Below, piece by piece: positions 1 through 6,912 of a stretch of DNA of 64,000 nt. The notes under the pieces were generated by a model, which made no database searches, was not told the origin of the DNA, and saw nothing but the letters and a program-made list of their open reading frames with translations. The DNA is from an uncultured Prevotellaceae bacterium. Its GTDB lineage: Bacteria > Bacteroidota > Bacteroidia > Bacteroidales > Bacteroidaceae. Numbering within the stretch: the first letter of the stretch is position 1; every line of letters starts with the position of its first letter. The stretch is from contig CALFJG010000043.1 of NCBI GenBank assembly GCA_937877625.1, forward strand, positions 6,288 through 70,287, in the 5' to 3' direction. The position numbers were made by a program, and so were the translations under genes.

Positions 1-145
1 TTCTGTGCTACAGGTGTTGCAGGTATAGCAACCAAAGCGCAGCATTTCCCTGGCAAGAGCAGTGAGCAATTAACCCAGGGTGTCGCCTTGGGCTGAAGGC
101 TCGCCGCCGTCTCAACATTTATGATAATTATTTAGGACACTATTG
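1..145. mobile_element. End of a mobile element or interspersed repeat, cut by the window edge
   Basis: The 20 bases at 126-145, AATTATTTAGGACACTATTG, are identical to both arms of the palindrome at 62762-62860, which suggests a terminal inverted repeat of an insertion sequence or a related MITE. Bases 1-125 hold no complete gene. The plus-strand frame from base 1 reads through about 31 codons to a stop and looks like the non-genuine reading frames often seen in Bacteroidales intergenic repeats; that impression is from memory. The element type cannot be decided because its other end is outside the window. Confidence 0.45.
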
Positions 146-194
146 CAAAAAACGAAACAAAGCGAGGAGAATAACACTTTTTTTTGCCAAAACA

Positions 195-225
195 TTTGCT
201 ACAATCAAAACTAAACGTACTTTTG
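195..225 (+). promoter_or_regulatory. Bacteroidetes-type promoter for tRNA-Glu and rpsT
   Basis: A TTTG at 195-198 lies 19 bases before TACTTTTG at 218-225, which fits the primary sigma consensus of Bacteroidetes (TTTG, about 19 bases, TAnnTTTG). The start would fall about 40 bases before the tRNA. It probably drives tRNA-Glu and the downstream rpsT together, since there are only 32 bases between them. Confidence 0.65.
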
Positions 226-270
226 CAGTCGCAATAAAGCAAACGGGGCTTTTGCTCCGATGAATAAGGC

Positions 271-342
271 GGCCCGTTCGTCTATCGGCTAGGACGAGAG
301 ATTTTCATTCTCTAAAGAGGAGTTCGACTCTCCTACGGGCTA
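271..342 (+). tRNA. tRNA-Glu (UUC)
   Basis: A full cloverleaf can be drawn. The acceptor GGCCCGT pairs with ACGGGCT with one G:U at the end, the anticodon loop carries TTC flanked by the stem GAGA/TCTC, and the T-arm contains GTTCGACTC. The discriminator is A, and CCA is not encoded. It sits directly upstream of rpsT. Confidence 0.93.
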
Positions 343-374
343 CAAATCAAAAAAAAGAAAAGAAACAACAAACT

Positions 375-629
375 ATGGCCAACCACAAATCAGCCCTGAA
401 AAGAATTCGCCAGACGGAACGCCGCCGCCTGCACAATAAATTCTATGCCAAGACGATGCGCAACGCCGTGCGTCGCCTTCGTGCCACAACCGATGCCAAC
501 GAGGCACGCGACCTGCTGCCCAAAGTGCAGAAGATGCTCGACAAACTCGCTAAGCGCCACAACATTCACAAGAATAAGGCTGCGAACCTCAAGTCTAAGC
601 TCGCAAAACACGTGAACAGCCTGGCATAA
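375..629 (+). CDS. rpsT: 30S ribosomal protein S20
   Basis: An 84-residue, strongly basic protein of the usual S20 length. It opens with the family-typical [13 protein letters not shown] and is mostly helical, with runs of Lys and Arg for binding 16S rRNA in the body of the small subunit. The ATG at 375 follows a short A-rich leader with no Shine-Dalgarno sequence, as is normal in this phylum. The gene lies 32 bases behind tRNA-Glu and is probably cotranscribed with it. Downstream there is no gene on this strand but an array of AT-rich palindromes that may end the transcript. Confidence 0.97.
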   Translation: MANHKSALKRIRQTERRRLHNKFYAKTMRNAVRRLRATTDANEARDLLPKVQKMLDKLAKRHNIHKNKAANLKSKLAKHVNSLA

Positions 630-738
630 AACGGGCAAAAAAAAAAGCGTTTTCATAGTCGTTTTCAAATATTTTCCGAGGGTGTGTCAATTTTGGCATA
701 CCCTCGTTGCGTATGACGCAAAGCCTAAGGATTATTTC

Positions 739-918
739 TTCAAGGCATTGGAATTTTTTTTCAAGTGCTTTGAAATTTTTTTCAAGTGCTTTGAAATTTT
801 TTTCAAGTGCTTTGAAATTTTTTTTCAAGTGCTTTGAAATTTTTTTTCAGACCCCTTGAAAAATTTTTCCGGACGGCTTGAAAAATTTTTCCGGACGGCT
901 TGAAAAATTTTTCAAGCC
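739..918. repeat. Array of about eight 21-22 bp AT-rich palindromic units
   Basis: After rpsT the sequence repeats a 21-22 bp unit. Four to five units are of the type TTCAAGTGCTTTGAAATTTTT, and about three are of the type CCGGACGGCTTGAAAAATTTTT. Neighbouring units pair with each other because TTGAAAAATTTTTCAA is self-complementary. No coding frame fits. It could act as a stack of terminators for rpsT, or as an unstable tandem repeat. The rest of 630-974 holds no gene. Confidence 0.8.
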
Positions 919-974
919 ACAAAACATATAATTTGGCCAATCCAACAAAAACAACGGGTTTGCGAAAAAAGTTG

Positions 975-982
975 TACCTTTG
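975..982 (+). promoter_or_regulatory. Putative -7 box (TACCTTTG) before the GNAT module
   Basis: TACCTTTG matches the Bacteroidetes -7 consensus TAnnTTTG. Transcription would start near 989, just before the open frame that precedes the acetyltransferase pseudogene. No clear -33 TTTG is seen at the ideal distance. Confidence 0.5.
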
Positions 983-1174
983 CACGCGAAGATTCAACTT
1001 AAATACGTATTTATCATAGCAAGACCTATCAAAGAAACACCCGTACTGAAGGGTAAGGACGTGGAGTGCTTCAAGTACAACCTTGAGCACCCTACACCAG
1101 TGTCAGCCGAAGAAGTCACCAAGGCAAGGGAAACGTATGAGAAGTTTAAGCGCATAACTACCTTTGTCCTCTGA
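980..1174 (+). CDS. Small antitoxin-like protein upstream of a GNAT gene; start uncertain
   Basis: The frame encodes a short hydrophilic protein containing RPIKETPVLKGKDVE followed by a helical region ending TTFVL. I recall small Bacteroidetes proteins of this type (ETPVL.GKD motif) standing immediately before GNAT acetyltransferases, as in antitoxin-toxin pairs; that is recall, not a search. Its stop TGA (1172-1174) overlaps the ATG of the acetyltransferase frame at 1174, which implies translational coupling. No ATG or GTG start exists. The only standard start, TTG at 980, lies inside the putative -7 box, so translation must begin at a rare codon (ATT 992, ATC 1013 or ATA 1016) or the start has been lost. 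Confidence 0.45.
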   Translation: MHAKIQLKYVFIIARPIKETPVLKGKDVECFKYNLEHPTPVSAEEVTKARETYEKFKRITTFVL

Positions 1175-1740
1175 TGATACGCACCGAAGATTTGGCACTG
1201 AGCATACTGACCAAGTCCACGGTCATCACGGAGTTCAAGAGCAAAGACGGCGACTTGAACGAATTTCTTATGTAGGAAGCCAAGGACTATCAGGAGCAGT
1301 TGCTGGCCGTCACTTATCTCTTGCAGAATCCCAAGACTGGCGATGTCGTGGCCTATTTCTCCCTGCTCAACGACACCATCAAGTTTGAGGAGGACGACAA
1401 GAAGACTCGCAACCGCATCAACAGGAAGATTCCCTACGTGAAACAGCGCATCCATTATCCTGCCGTCAAGATTGGTCGTCTCGCCGTGAGCGAGAACTAT
1501 GCTCACCAAGGCATAGGCGAACAGATTCTGCAGTATGTCAAGGCACTTTTTGCTTTCGGTAACCACTCTGGCTGCCGTTTCCTTACCGTAGATGCCTACG
1601 CCGATGCCGTCTCGTTCTATGAGAACAAGGGAGGCTTCAAATTCTTCACAGAGACGGACATCAACGATGACACCCGTCTGCTCTATTTCGACTTGAAACC
1701 ATTCAAGGACGCTTTGGAAACCGTTGAAAAGCAGTCCTAA
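1174..1740 (+). pseudogene. GNAT-family acetyltransferase interrupted by an in-frame TAG
   Basis: Reading from ATG 1174 gives MIRTEDLALSILTK and continues in one frame to the stop at 1738-1740, except for a TAG at 1273-1275 (codon 34 of 189). Downstream the frame is intact and shows a GNAT fold: GRLAVSENYAHQGIGEQIL, the acetyl-CoA loop R/Q-x-x-G-x-G/A type, near residues 105-120, then VDAYADAVSFYENKGGF. The ending TRLLYFDL is typical of GNAT toxin-like proteins in TA modules. A single C-to-T change (CAG to TAG) would explain the stop. A restart at TTG 1300 or amber read-through are alternatives. The preceding small gene overlaps it by one base. Confidence 0.75.
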
Positions 1741-2220
1741 AGTTTTTTACTTCAACCAACGCTAACGTCAGAGACTAATCCCCATGCCCCGCAGAGAGAC
1801 GTTAAAGCAGCGAGGACTCCAAGCTTGCTCGCCTGAGTACCAACGGAGCGCAAGAAGCGAGAGCAGAGCAAAAAGGTTTTTTGCTCTGACGAGCGGGAGC
1901 TGTTTCAGCCGCGCTCGAGCTTTGCTCGCTTGCTACCGAAGGGACGCAAGAAGGTTAAATAATGCCAACAGAGCAAACCGACGGAGCAGCGAGCGCAAAG
2001 CGATGCTCGCTTGAGCTTTGCCGAGGCGCAGCCTGCCCTCGCCCGTCTGGGCAATATTCGGCTTTTCTTGCATTCACGCAAGAGAAGTCGGCTTGTTTTT
2101 TTGTTCCCGAAAAAGTTTTAATTCACAATAAGTTCAATCTCTAAAACCTGAAAGAAGCATAAGACAGATACATCTGCACAACCACCCGTCCTAAGACTAT
2201 GCCCCTTGGCAAATTCAGCC
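1741..2220. other. Intergenic region with a hairpin and GC-rich repeat-like sequence
   Basis: I see no credible gene here. A perfect 11-bp hairpin (CAGAGCAAAAA, 3-base loop, TTTTTGCTCTG) lies at 1864-1888 and may terminate the GNAT transcript. The stretch 1900-2110 is rich in variants of GAGCTTTGC and GCTCGCTTG. It has open frames in several phases (for example 1962-2144) that resemble the spurious ORFs annotated in Prevotella-type intergenic repeats. That resemblance is from memory and not tested. Confidence 0.4.
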
Positions 2221-2360
2221 GCTACGCGCTGCGACGCACGGCTGAAAACAGACCAATAGAATCGCTCTTTGACATACTGAGACAAGACGGATATAAGAAT
2301 TCTAAGGGGCTTCTGCGATTATCTCGCGGAAAAGATGTAACTTTGAACCGTGAAATCAAA
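2221..2360 (+). repeat. Repeat A, copy 1: promoter-bearing segment before the PIN toxin module
   Basis: About 140 bp shared, at roughly 80-85 percent by eye, with 3453-3594. Conserved blocks include GCTACGCGCTGC, CGCTCTTTGACATACTGAGA, and TCTGCGATTATCTCGCG just before the -7 box. In this copy the -7 box is TAACTTTG at 2338-2345. The inverted repeat GCGA-TTATC-TCGC at 2315-2327 is a candidate operator. Confidence 0.85.
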
Positions 2361-2361
2361 A

Positions 2362-2538
2362 ATGACGAAGAAGATGGAAGTAACGACTGCAAGAAAGCCC
2401 TCAAGAAAGAGAAAGAAACTCACCCCCGAGGAGAGAAAAGCCATCAATGCCGCAAAGCCGGCAGGTAACAAATACGTGGAAGCCGCCAGAAGACACCAAG
2501 GCGAAGTCTGGGTAAAAGACCCGATGCTGATGCTATGA
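2362..2538 (+). CDS. Antitoxin of a PIN-domain (VapBC-like) module
   Basis: A 58-residue, very basic protein (MTKKMEVTTARKPSRKRK...) with a short helical motif ERKAINAAKPAGNKYVEAA and a C-terminal tail. It is the right size and place for the antitoxin. Its stop overlaps the toxin ATG (ATGA at 2535-2538), so the pair should be coupled. An in-frame GTG at 2350 is possible, but it lies close to the predicted transcription start, so ATG 2362 is preferred. The fold is not recognised. The assignment rests mainly on position next to the PIN gene. Confidence 0.65.
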   Translation: MTKKMEVTTARKPSRKRKKLTPEERKAINAAKPAGNKYVEAARRHQGEVWVKDPMLML

Positions 2539-2957
2539 GATACCTGCTCGACACCAACGCCTATATCTACTGGGCAACCGACCAAGACCTGCTCGATGTT
2601 GACGTGTACGACCTGCTCAACGAACCCGATGCCGTGCTGTGTATCAGTGCCGAGAGCGTACGCGAACTCATCGTGGCCTACAATGCCAAGGGATGGGGCA
2701 ATAAGCGATGGAAGACGGCAGAGGACATGGTGAATGCCATTGAGCAGGACTACTACATCGAAATCCTGCCCATACAGAAAGAGGTGATGCAGACCTATTC
2801 GCGGCTGCGCATCAATACGGTGCAGAATCACAAAGACCCCAGCGACCACGTCATCATCGCACATGCCATGACACTCCACATCCCGCTCATCTCCAGCGAC
2901 ACGCGCTTCCCCTACTATCGCAGACAAGGCCTCAACCTTATCATCAACGAAAAGTAG
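2535..2957 (+). CDS. PIN-domain ribonuclease toxin (VapC-like)
   Basis: A 140-residue PIN-domain protein. The acidic metal-binding residues expected of PIN nucleases are all visible: Asp6 in LLDTNAY, Glu near residue 44 in ESVREL, Asp near 103 in DPSDHVIIAHA, and Asp near 121 in SSDTRF. Family members cleave RNA, often tRNA or rRNA, and are neutralised by the partner antitoxin, encoded here by the overlapping upstream gene. The gene is complete, ends with TAG, and is followed 26 bases later by a strong terminator that belongs to repeat B. Confidence 0.87.
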   Translation: MRYLLDTNAYIYWATDQDLLDVDVYDLLNEPDAVLCISAESVRELIVAYNAKGWGNKRWKTAEDMVNAIEQDYYIEILPIQKEVMQTYSRLRINTVQNHKDPSDHVIIAHAMTLHIPLISSDTRFPYYRRQGLNLIINEK

Positions 2958-2980
2958 TTTCCCATCCCCTCACAGAAAAA

Positions 2981-3098
2981 TATCCGCCGAGATTCTCTGG
3001 CCAAAGAGAGCCTCGGCGGTTTGCTTTTGTCCGTCTGTCTCATGTATTGTCAGAGGACGGAAACAACAAAAACAATAAAAGTAACAACAACAAAATTT
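2981..3098 (+). repeat. Repeat B, copy 1: terminator plus AT-rich leader
   Basis: About 118 bp nearly identical to 4170-4294. It begins with a hairpin, CCGCCGAG (2984-2991) pairing with CTCGGCGG (3012-3019), with an inner ATTCTCT/AGAGAG stem, followed by TTTGCTTTTG. It then continues into GTCCGTCTGTCTCATGTA and an AAC-rich leader ending exactly at the ATG of the secreted-protein gene at 3099. It thus joins a terminator for the toxin operon to a 5' leader for the next gene. Confidence 0.87.
2984..3024 (+). terminator. Rho-independent-like terminator after the PIN toxin
   Basis: Eight-bp GC-rich outer stem CCGCCGAG/CTCGGCGG with an extended inner stem, followed by a T-rich run. It lies 26 bases after the toxin stop. 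Confidence 0.75.
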
Positions 3099-3491
3099 AT
3101 GAAAACAAGAATTTTATCTATTCTCGCCCTGCTCATAACAGCTGTGTCAGGAGCGCAAGCTACTGAGATTACATGGAATTCTAGTACAATTTCAAGCATA
3201 ATGCTATTAGAGGTAGGTGAATGTTATTCCAACAGCGGCATCACCGTTACGATGACAGCGATGAATATGGGAGGCTTCTATGGAGACCAAATGATGTCTG
3301 GAGGAACAGCCACCTTCGTATTCAGTTCTACCGTGGGCAACATCAAGGAAATCGTCATCACTGCTGAAAGAGTTGACTATTTCAATAATGACTGGAGCAT
3401 TGGCAGTAATACATTGACTTGGAGCGGAACGCCTGCCAGTTCAGTTACAATGGCTACGCGCTGCAACGCACGGCTGAAACCAGACCACTAA
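3099..3491 (+). pseudogene. 5' portion of a secreted protein gene, truncated by repeat A copy 2
   Basis: From ATG 3099 the frame gives a clear signal peptide (MKTRILSILALLITAVSGAQA), then a Ser/Thr/Gly-rich beta-type region (residues 22-118). From about 3453 the codons come from repeat A copy 2, giving an unrelated tail, MATRCNARLKPDH, and a stop. The real C-terminal part of the protein is therefore missing. The leader in repeat B fits an expressed surface or exported protein of Bacteroidetes. The family of the surviving part is not recognised. Confidence 0.6.
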
Positions 3492-3594
3492 AATCGCTCT
3501 TTGACATACTGAGACAAGACGGATATTTATGAGGGGTGATTCTGCGATTATCTCGCGAAAAAGTTGTAACATTGCACCCGTGAAACGTAAAACG
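3453..3594 (+). repeat. Repeat A, copy 2: promoter-bearing segment before the YafQ module
   Basis: Second copy of the segment at 2221-2360. It keeps GCTACGCGCTGC, the CGCTCTTTGACATACTGAGA block, the inverted repeat GCGATTATCTCGC (3544-3556), and a weaker -7 box TAACATTG (3567-3574). It interrupts the secreted-protein gene to its left and leads into the antitoxin gene at 3603. Confidence 0.85.
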
Positions 3595-3602
3595 ATACGA
3601 TT

Positions 3603-3872
3603 ATGGAAGCAACGAACACAACAATTATGCCGGGGCAACTGCTGGTTAGCATCAGCGACATGTCAATGATGAAGGACATCAAGAAAGCCATTAGTATGCT
3701 CAAGGGTGTGACCAAGGTTCAGAAGCAGAAGACAAAGCCCAGACTCTACGACCCCGAAACGGGCGACTACCTCAACGACGAGACGATGAAGGTCATCGAA
3801 GATGCGCACAAGGGCATCGGCGTGACGCACTACAACTCACTACAGGACTTTTATAAGGAGATGGGATTGTGA
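3603..3872 (+). CDS. Antitoxin of a YafQ-family (RelBE superfamily) module
   Basis: An 89-residue protein with an N-terminal extended/helical segment (MPGQLLVSISDMSMMKDIKKAISMLKGV) followed by a basic linker and an acidic helical C terminus (LNDETMKVIEDAHKGIG...FYKEMGL). It lies directly before a YafQ-type toxin, and its stop (3870-3872) is 2 bases before the toxin ATG, typical of a coupled antitoxin-toxin operon. The antitoxin would fold with the toxin and probably bind the operator in repeat A. The precise antitoxin family is not certain. Confidence 0.78.
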   Translation: MEATNTTIMPGQLLVSISDMSMMKDIKKAISMLKGVTKVQKQKTKPRLYDPETGDYLNDETMKVIEDAHKGIGVTHYNSLQDFYKEMGL

Positions 3873-3874
3873 CT

Positions 3875-4162
3875 ATGGCATATCAAGTTATACTCTCCAC
3901 TCGCTTCAAGAAAGAGTTCCGCCGCTGCATCAAGCGTGGGCTTAACATAAAACTTATTACAGACGCAATGGACTTGCTTGAAGCCACTGGCTCGCTGCCA
4001 CAACATTACCGACCACACAAACTGTCGGGCAACATGAACGGCATTTGGGAGTGCCACATCGAACCCGACTGGCTGATGATATGGGAGCAGAATGATACGC
4101 AGCTGACGCTCCTCTTCCTCAGAACTGGCACCCATTCAGACTTGTTGACTGCCCAACCTTAG
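3875..4162 (+). CDS. YafQ-family mRNA interferase toxin
   Basis: A 95-residue protein from ATG 3875 (a GTG at 3869 would add two residues). It shows the hallmarks of the YafQ branch of the RelE superfamily: FKKEFRRCIKRG at the N terminus, HKLSGNMNGIWECHIEPDWLMIW in the core, and LRTGTHSDL near the end. His and Asp residues in these motifs are catalytic in characterised relatives, which cleave mRNA on the ribosome. It is followed by repeat B copy 2, with its terminator 10 bases after the stop. Confidence 0.88.
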   Translation: MAYQVILSTRFKKEFRRCIKRGLNIKLITDAMDLLEATGSLPQHYRPHKLSGNMNGIWECHIEPDWLMIWEQNDTQLTLLFLRTGTHSDLLTAQP

Positions 4163-4169
4163 ACTTCAT

Positions 4170-4294
4170 TATCCGCCGAGATTCTCTGGCCAAAGAGAGC
4201 CTCGGCGGTTTTGTATGTCCGTCTGTCTCATGTATCGTCAGAGGACGAAAACAACGAAAACAACAAAGACAATAAAAGTAACAACAACAAAATT
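4170..4294 (+). repeat. Repeat B, copy 2: terminator plus orphan leader
   Basis: Second copy of 2981-3098. The terminator hairpin is at 4173-4208. The AAC-rich leader is kept up to CAACAACAAAATT, but where copy 1 continues into an ATG this copy runs into unrelated sequence (4295 onward), so the leader no longer serves a gene. Confidence 0.87.
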
Positions 4295-4375
4295 CGGGTG
4301 CACGCGAGCCGCGTGCGCTCCCCGAAGAACAAATAATAATCGTGCATCAACATGGCGCGGTTTCAAGTTTCTTTG

Positions 4376-4383
4376 TAATTTTG
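4376..4383 (+). promoter_or_regulatory. Putative -7 box for hpt (TAATTTTG)
   Basis: TAATTTTG matches TAnnTTTG and is about 90 bases before hpt. It could drive hpt and the adk-obg-pgeF genes that follow on the same strand. Confidence 0.45.
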
Positions 4384-4471
4384 CGTGTCGCTCGGCGCAC
4401 ACCCTCCAAAGAATTATTCCTAAGAGACCTCCCCGCACCCGACATCCCCACCTTTTCCCACCTTAATCGTT

Positions 4472-5008
4472 ATGGAAACCGTCAGAATCCTTGATCGTCA
4501 GTTTCGTCTGTACCTTAGCGAGAGCGAGATACAGAGCCGCATCCACACCATCGCCCAGCAGATGAGCAAAGAACTTGAAGGCAAGAACCCTCTCTTCGTA
4601 GCCGTGCTCAACGGTGCTTTCGTCTTCGCCGCCGACTTGCTCCGCGAGATGACCACGCCCACAGAAATCTCTTTCATAAAGATAGCCAGTTACCAGGGAA
4701 CGACCTCCACCGGCAACGTCTCCGACATCATTGGCCTAAACGAAGACCTTAGCGGGCGCACCGTAGTTATTGTGGAAGACATCATCGACAGCGGCCTCTC
4801 TATGACACACCTCATCAACAGCCTACGCCGCCTCAACCCCGCCGAGATAAAAATCTGCGCACTGCTTGTAAAGCCTGGCAATCTCAAAGTAGATCTTGAC
4901 ATCCCCTACTGTTGTTTCCGAATTCCCAACGACTTTATCGTGGGCTACGGCTTAGACTACGACCGCTACGGACGCGGATTGCGCGACATTTATGTAGTAG
5001 AAGAATAG
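4472..5008 (+). CDS. hpt: Hypoxanthine phosphoribosyltransferase
   Basis: A 178-residue type I phosphoribosyltransferase that converts hypoxanthine or guanine plus PRPP to IMP or GMP for purine salvage. The PRPP-binding loop VVIVEDIIDSGLSM lies at residues 98-111, with the acidic pair Glu102-Asp103. The flexible loop SYQGTTSTGNV is at 73-83, and the purine-contacting C-terminal DFIVGYGLDYDRYGRGL is complete. Length is normal. The gene is followed 30 bases later by adk, so nucleotide salvage and kinase genes are probably cotranscribed. Confidence 0.95.
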   Translation: METVRILDRQFRLYLSESEIQSRIHTIAQQMSKELEGKNPLFVAVLNGAFVFAADLLREMTTPTEISFIKIASYQGTTSTGNVSDIIGLNEDLSGRTVVIVEDIIDSGLSMTHLINSLRRLNPAEIKICALLVKPGNLKVDLDIPYCCFRIPNDFIVGYGLDYDRYGRGLRDIYVVEE

Positions 5009-5038
5009 AAGAATAAAAGAACAAACCATATAAATAGT

Positions 5039-5608
5039 ATGAAGAACATAGTCATCTTCGGCGCGCCAGGCTCCGGCAAAGGCACACAGAGCGACCTACT
5101 CGTGGCACACTACGGCTTCGACCACATCAGCACGGGCGACGTGTTGCGCGCAGAGATAAAAAACAACACCGCACTCGGGCAAACCGCCAGGAGCTTTATC
5201 GACCGTGGGCAGCTCATCCCCGACGAATTGATGATTAACATACTCGCCGCCACCTACGATGCACTACCCAAAACCGCCGGTGTGATTTTTGACGGTTTCC
5301 CGCGTACCATTCCACAGGCCGAGGCACTCAAAGAAATGCTTGCCCAACGCGACACCGCCGTACACGCGATGCTTGAGCTCGACGTCCCCGACGAGATGCT
5401 CATAGAGCGACTCATCAACCGCGGCAAGACGAGCGGGCGCGCCGACGACAACGCCGAGACCATCGCCAAACGCCTCGAGGTGTACAACGCTCAGACACAG
5501 CCACTCATCGCCTGGTACGAGGCAGAAGGCCTGCGCCACGCCGTGAAAGGATACGGCGACCTGCAAGAAATAAACGCCGCACTGTGCAGCGTAATTGACG
5601 CACTATAA
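5039..5608 (+). CDS. adk: Adenylate kinase
   Basis: A 189-residue cytosolic kinase that equilibrates ATP + AMP with 2 ADP. The P-loop GAPGSGKGT is at residues 8-16, the AMP-binding region DHISTGDVLRAEI follows, and FDGFPRTIPQAEAL is present. The LID is of the short form (GKTSGRADDNAETIAKRL) without a zinc-binding Cys set, as is usual for this length class. It lies between hpt and obg, in an order common in Bacteroides and Prevotella relatives. Confidence 0.96.
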   Translation: MKNIVIFGAPGSGKGTQSDLLVAHYGFDHISTGDVLRAEIKNNTALGQTARSFIDRGQLIPDELMINILAATYDALPKTAGVIFDGFPRTIPQAEALKEMLAQRDTAVHAMLELDVPDEMLIERLINRGKTSGRADDNAETIAKRLEVYNAQTQPLIAWYEAEGLRHAVKGYGDLQEINAALCSVIDAL

Positions 5609-5736
5609 CCCACAGCATACCCACCCAAGGCAAGCGACAAACGGGCAACGGCCTGGCTCATTCAACATTTGCCACACCACCACACCCCGTTAGTCGCTTG
5701 CCCTTATCATACCCCCCTCTCTCACCACACCTACAC

Positions 5737-6912
5737 ATGGCATCCACCAACTTTATTGACTACGTGAAGATAGTCTGTCGCTCGGGCAAAGGCGGGCGCG
5801 GCTCTATGCACCTACATCGCGCCAAGTACCAGCCAAACGGCGGTCCCGACGGCGGCGATGGCGGACGCGGCGGAAACGTTTACCTCGTAGCCAATCGCAA
5901 CTACTGGACACTGCTCCACCTGCGCTACGAACGCCATATCTTTGCCGGACACGGCGGTGCCGGCGGTAAGAACTGCGCCCACGGCAGCGATGGAGAAGAC
6001 CGCTATATCCAAGTGCCGTGCGGCACCGTGGCCTACGATGCCGAGACAGGCAAATACCTCTGCGACGTGAAACGCGACGGCGACACCGTGATGCTACTCA
6101 AAGGCGGACGCGGCGGGCTGGGCAACTGGCAGTTCCGGTCGCCCACCAACCAAACGCCACGCTATGCACAGCCCGGCGAACCGATGCAGGAAAAAACCAT
6201 CGTGCTGGAACTTAAGATGCTTGCCGATGTAGGCCTTGTGGGATTTCCCAACGCCGGAAAAAGCACACTGGTCGCCGCCGTCTCTGCCGCCCGCCCCAAA
6301 GTGGCCGACTATCCGTTCACCACACTTGAACCCTCGGTGGGTGTCGTAGCCTATCGCGACAACCGATCGTTTGTTATGGCCGACATACCAGGCATCATAG
6401 AAGGAGCAGCCGAGGGGCGAGGCCTCGGGCTACGCTTCCTGCGCCATATCGAACGCAACGCCGCACTGCTCTTTCTCGTACCTGCCGATAGCGACAACAT
6501 TGCCGAGAGATACCGCGTGCTGCTCGACGAACTCCAGAAATACAACCCCGCAATGCTTGAAAAGAAACGCATCCTGGCCATTAGCAAGAGCGACCTCATA
6601 GACAGCGAGTTAGAGGACTTACTTAGCGCGGAGTTGCCCACCGATGTACCCACGGTGTTTATTTCTGCTGTGAGCGGACAAGGCATCAACCGCCTCAAAG
6701 ACTTACTTTGGGAATGCCTCACGGCAGACGATAGCCCTCTTGGCCAAGAGCGCGCCGACGAGATGGCACATACCGACCGCGAGGTGAGCCGCTTTAGCAA
6801 CGACTTCGCCGATTGGGACGACGAGGAGCAACCCACCGACGACGAACAACAAGAAGAGAGCGACGAGGAAGAACTGGAGGAATACGACCTCGAAATGCTC
6901 GAAGACGAATGA
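5737..6912 (+). CDS. obg: GTPase Obg (ribosome assembly, stress response)
   Basis: A 391-residue Obg GTPase. The start chosen is ATG 5737 (MASTNFIDYVKI); a TTG 13 codons upstream is less likely. The N-terminal glycine-rich Obg fold (GKGGRGS, NGGPDGGDGGRGG, GHGGAGGKNCAHGSDGED) spans residues 1-160. The G domain has GFPNAGKST at about 169-177, ADIPGIIEGA, and SKSD. The C-terminal tail is strongly acidic (DEEQPTDDEQQEESDEEELEE). Obg binds the 50S subunit during maturation. The stop overlaps the ATG of pgeF (ATGA), indicating coupling. Confidence 0.96.
   Translation: MASTNFIDYVKIVCRSGKGGRGSMHLHRAKYQPNGGPDGGDGGRGGNVYLVANRNYWTLLHLRYERHIFAGHGGAGGKNCAHGSDGEDRYIQVPCGTVAYDAETGKYLCDVKRDGDTVMLLKGGRGGLGNWQFRSPTNQTPRYAQPGEPMQEKTIVLELKMLADVGLVGFPNAGKSTLVAAVSAARPKVADYPFTTLEPSVGVVAYRDNRSFVMADIPGIIEGAAEGRGLGLRFLRHIERNAALLFLVPADSDNIAERYRVLLDELQKYNPAMLEKKRILAISKSDLIDSELEDLLSAELPTDVPTVFISAVSGQGINRLKDLLWECLTADDSPLGQERADEMAHTDREVSRFSNDFADWDDEEQPTDDEQQEESDEEELEEYDLEMLEDE

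Noticed and set aside
739..918. CRISPR-like direct repeats
   Set aside because: Units of 21-22 bp follow each other without spacers and are palindromic and AT-rich; there are no cas genes in the window.
4215..4466. 83-codon frame starting in repeat B copy 2
   Set aside because: It begins in a non-coding leader duplicated from 3021-3098 and continues into unrelated intergenic sequence containing the hpt promoter.
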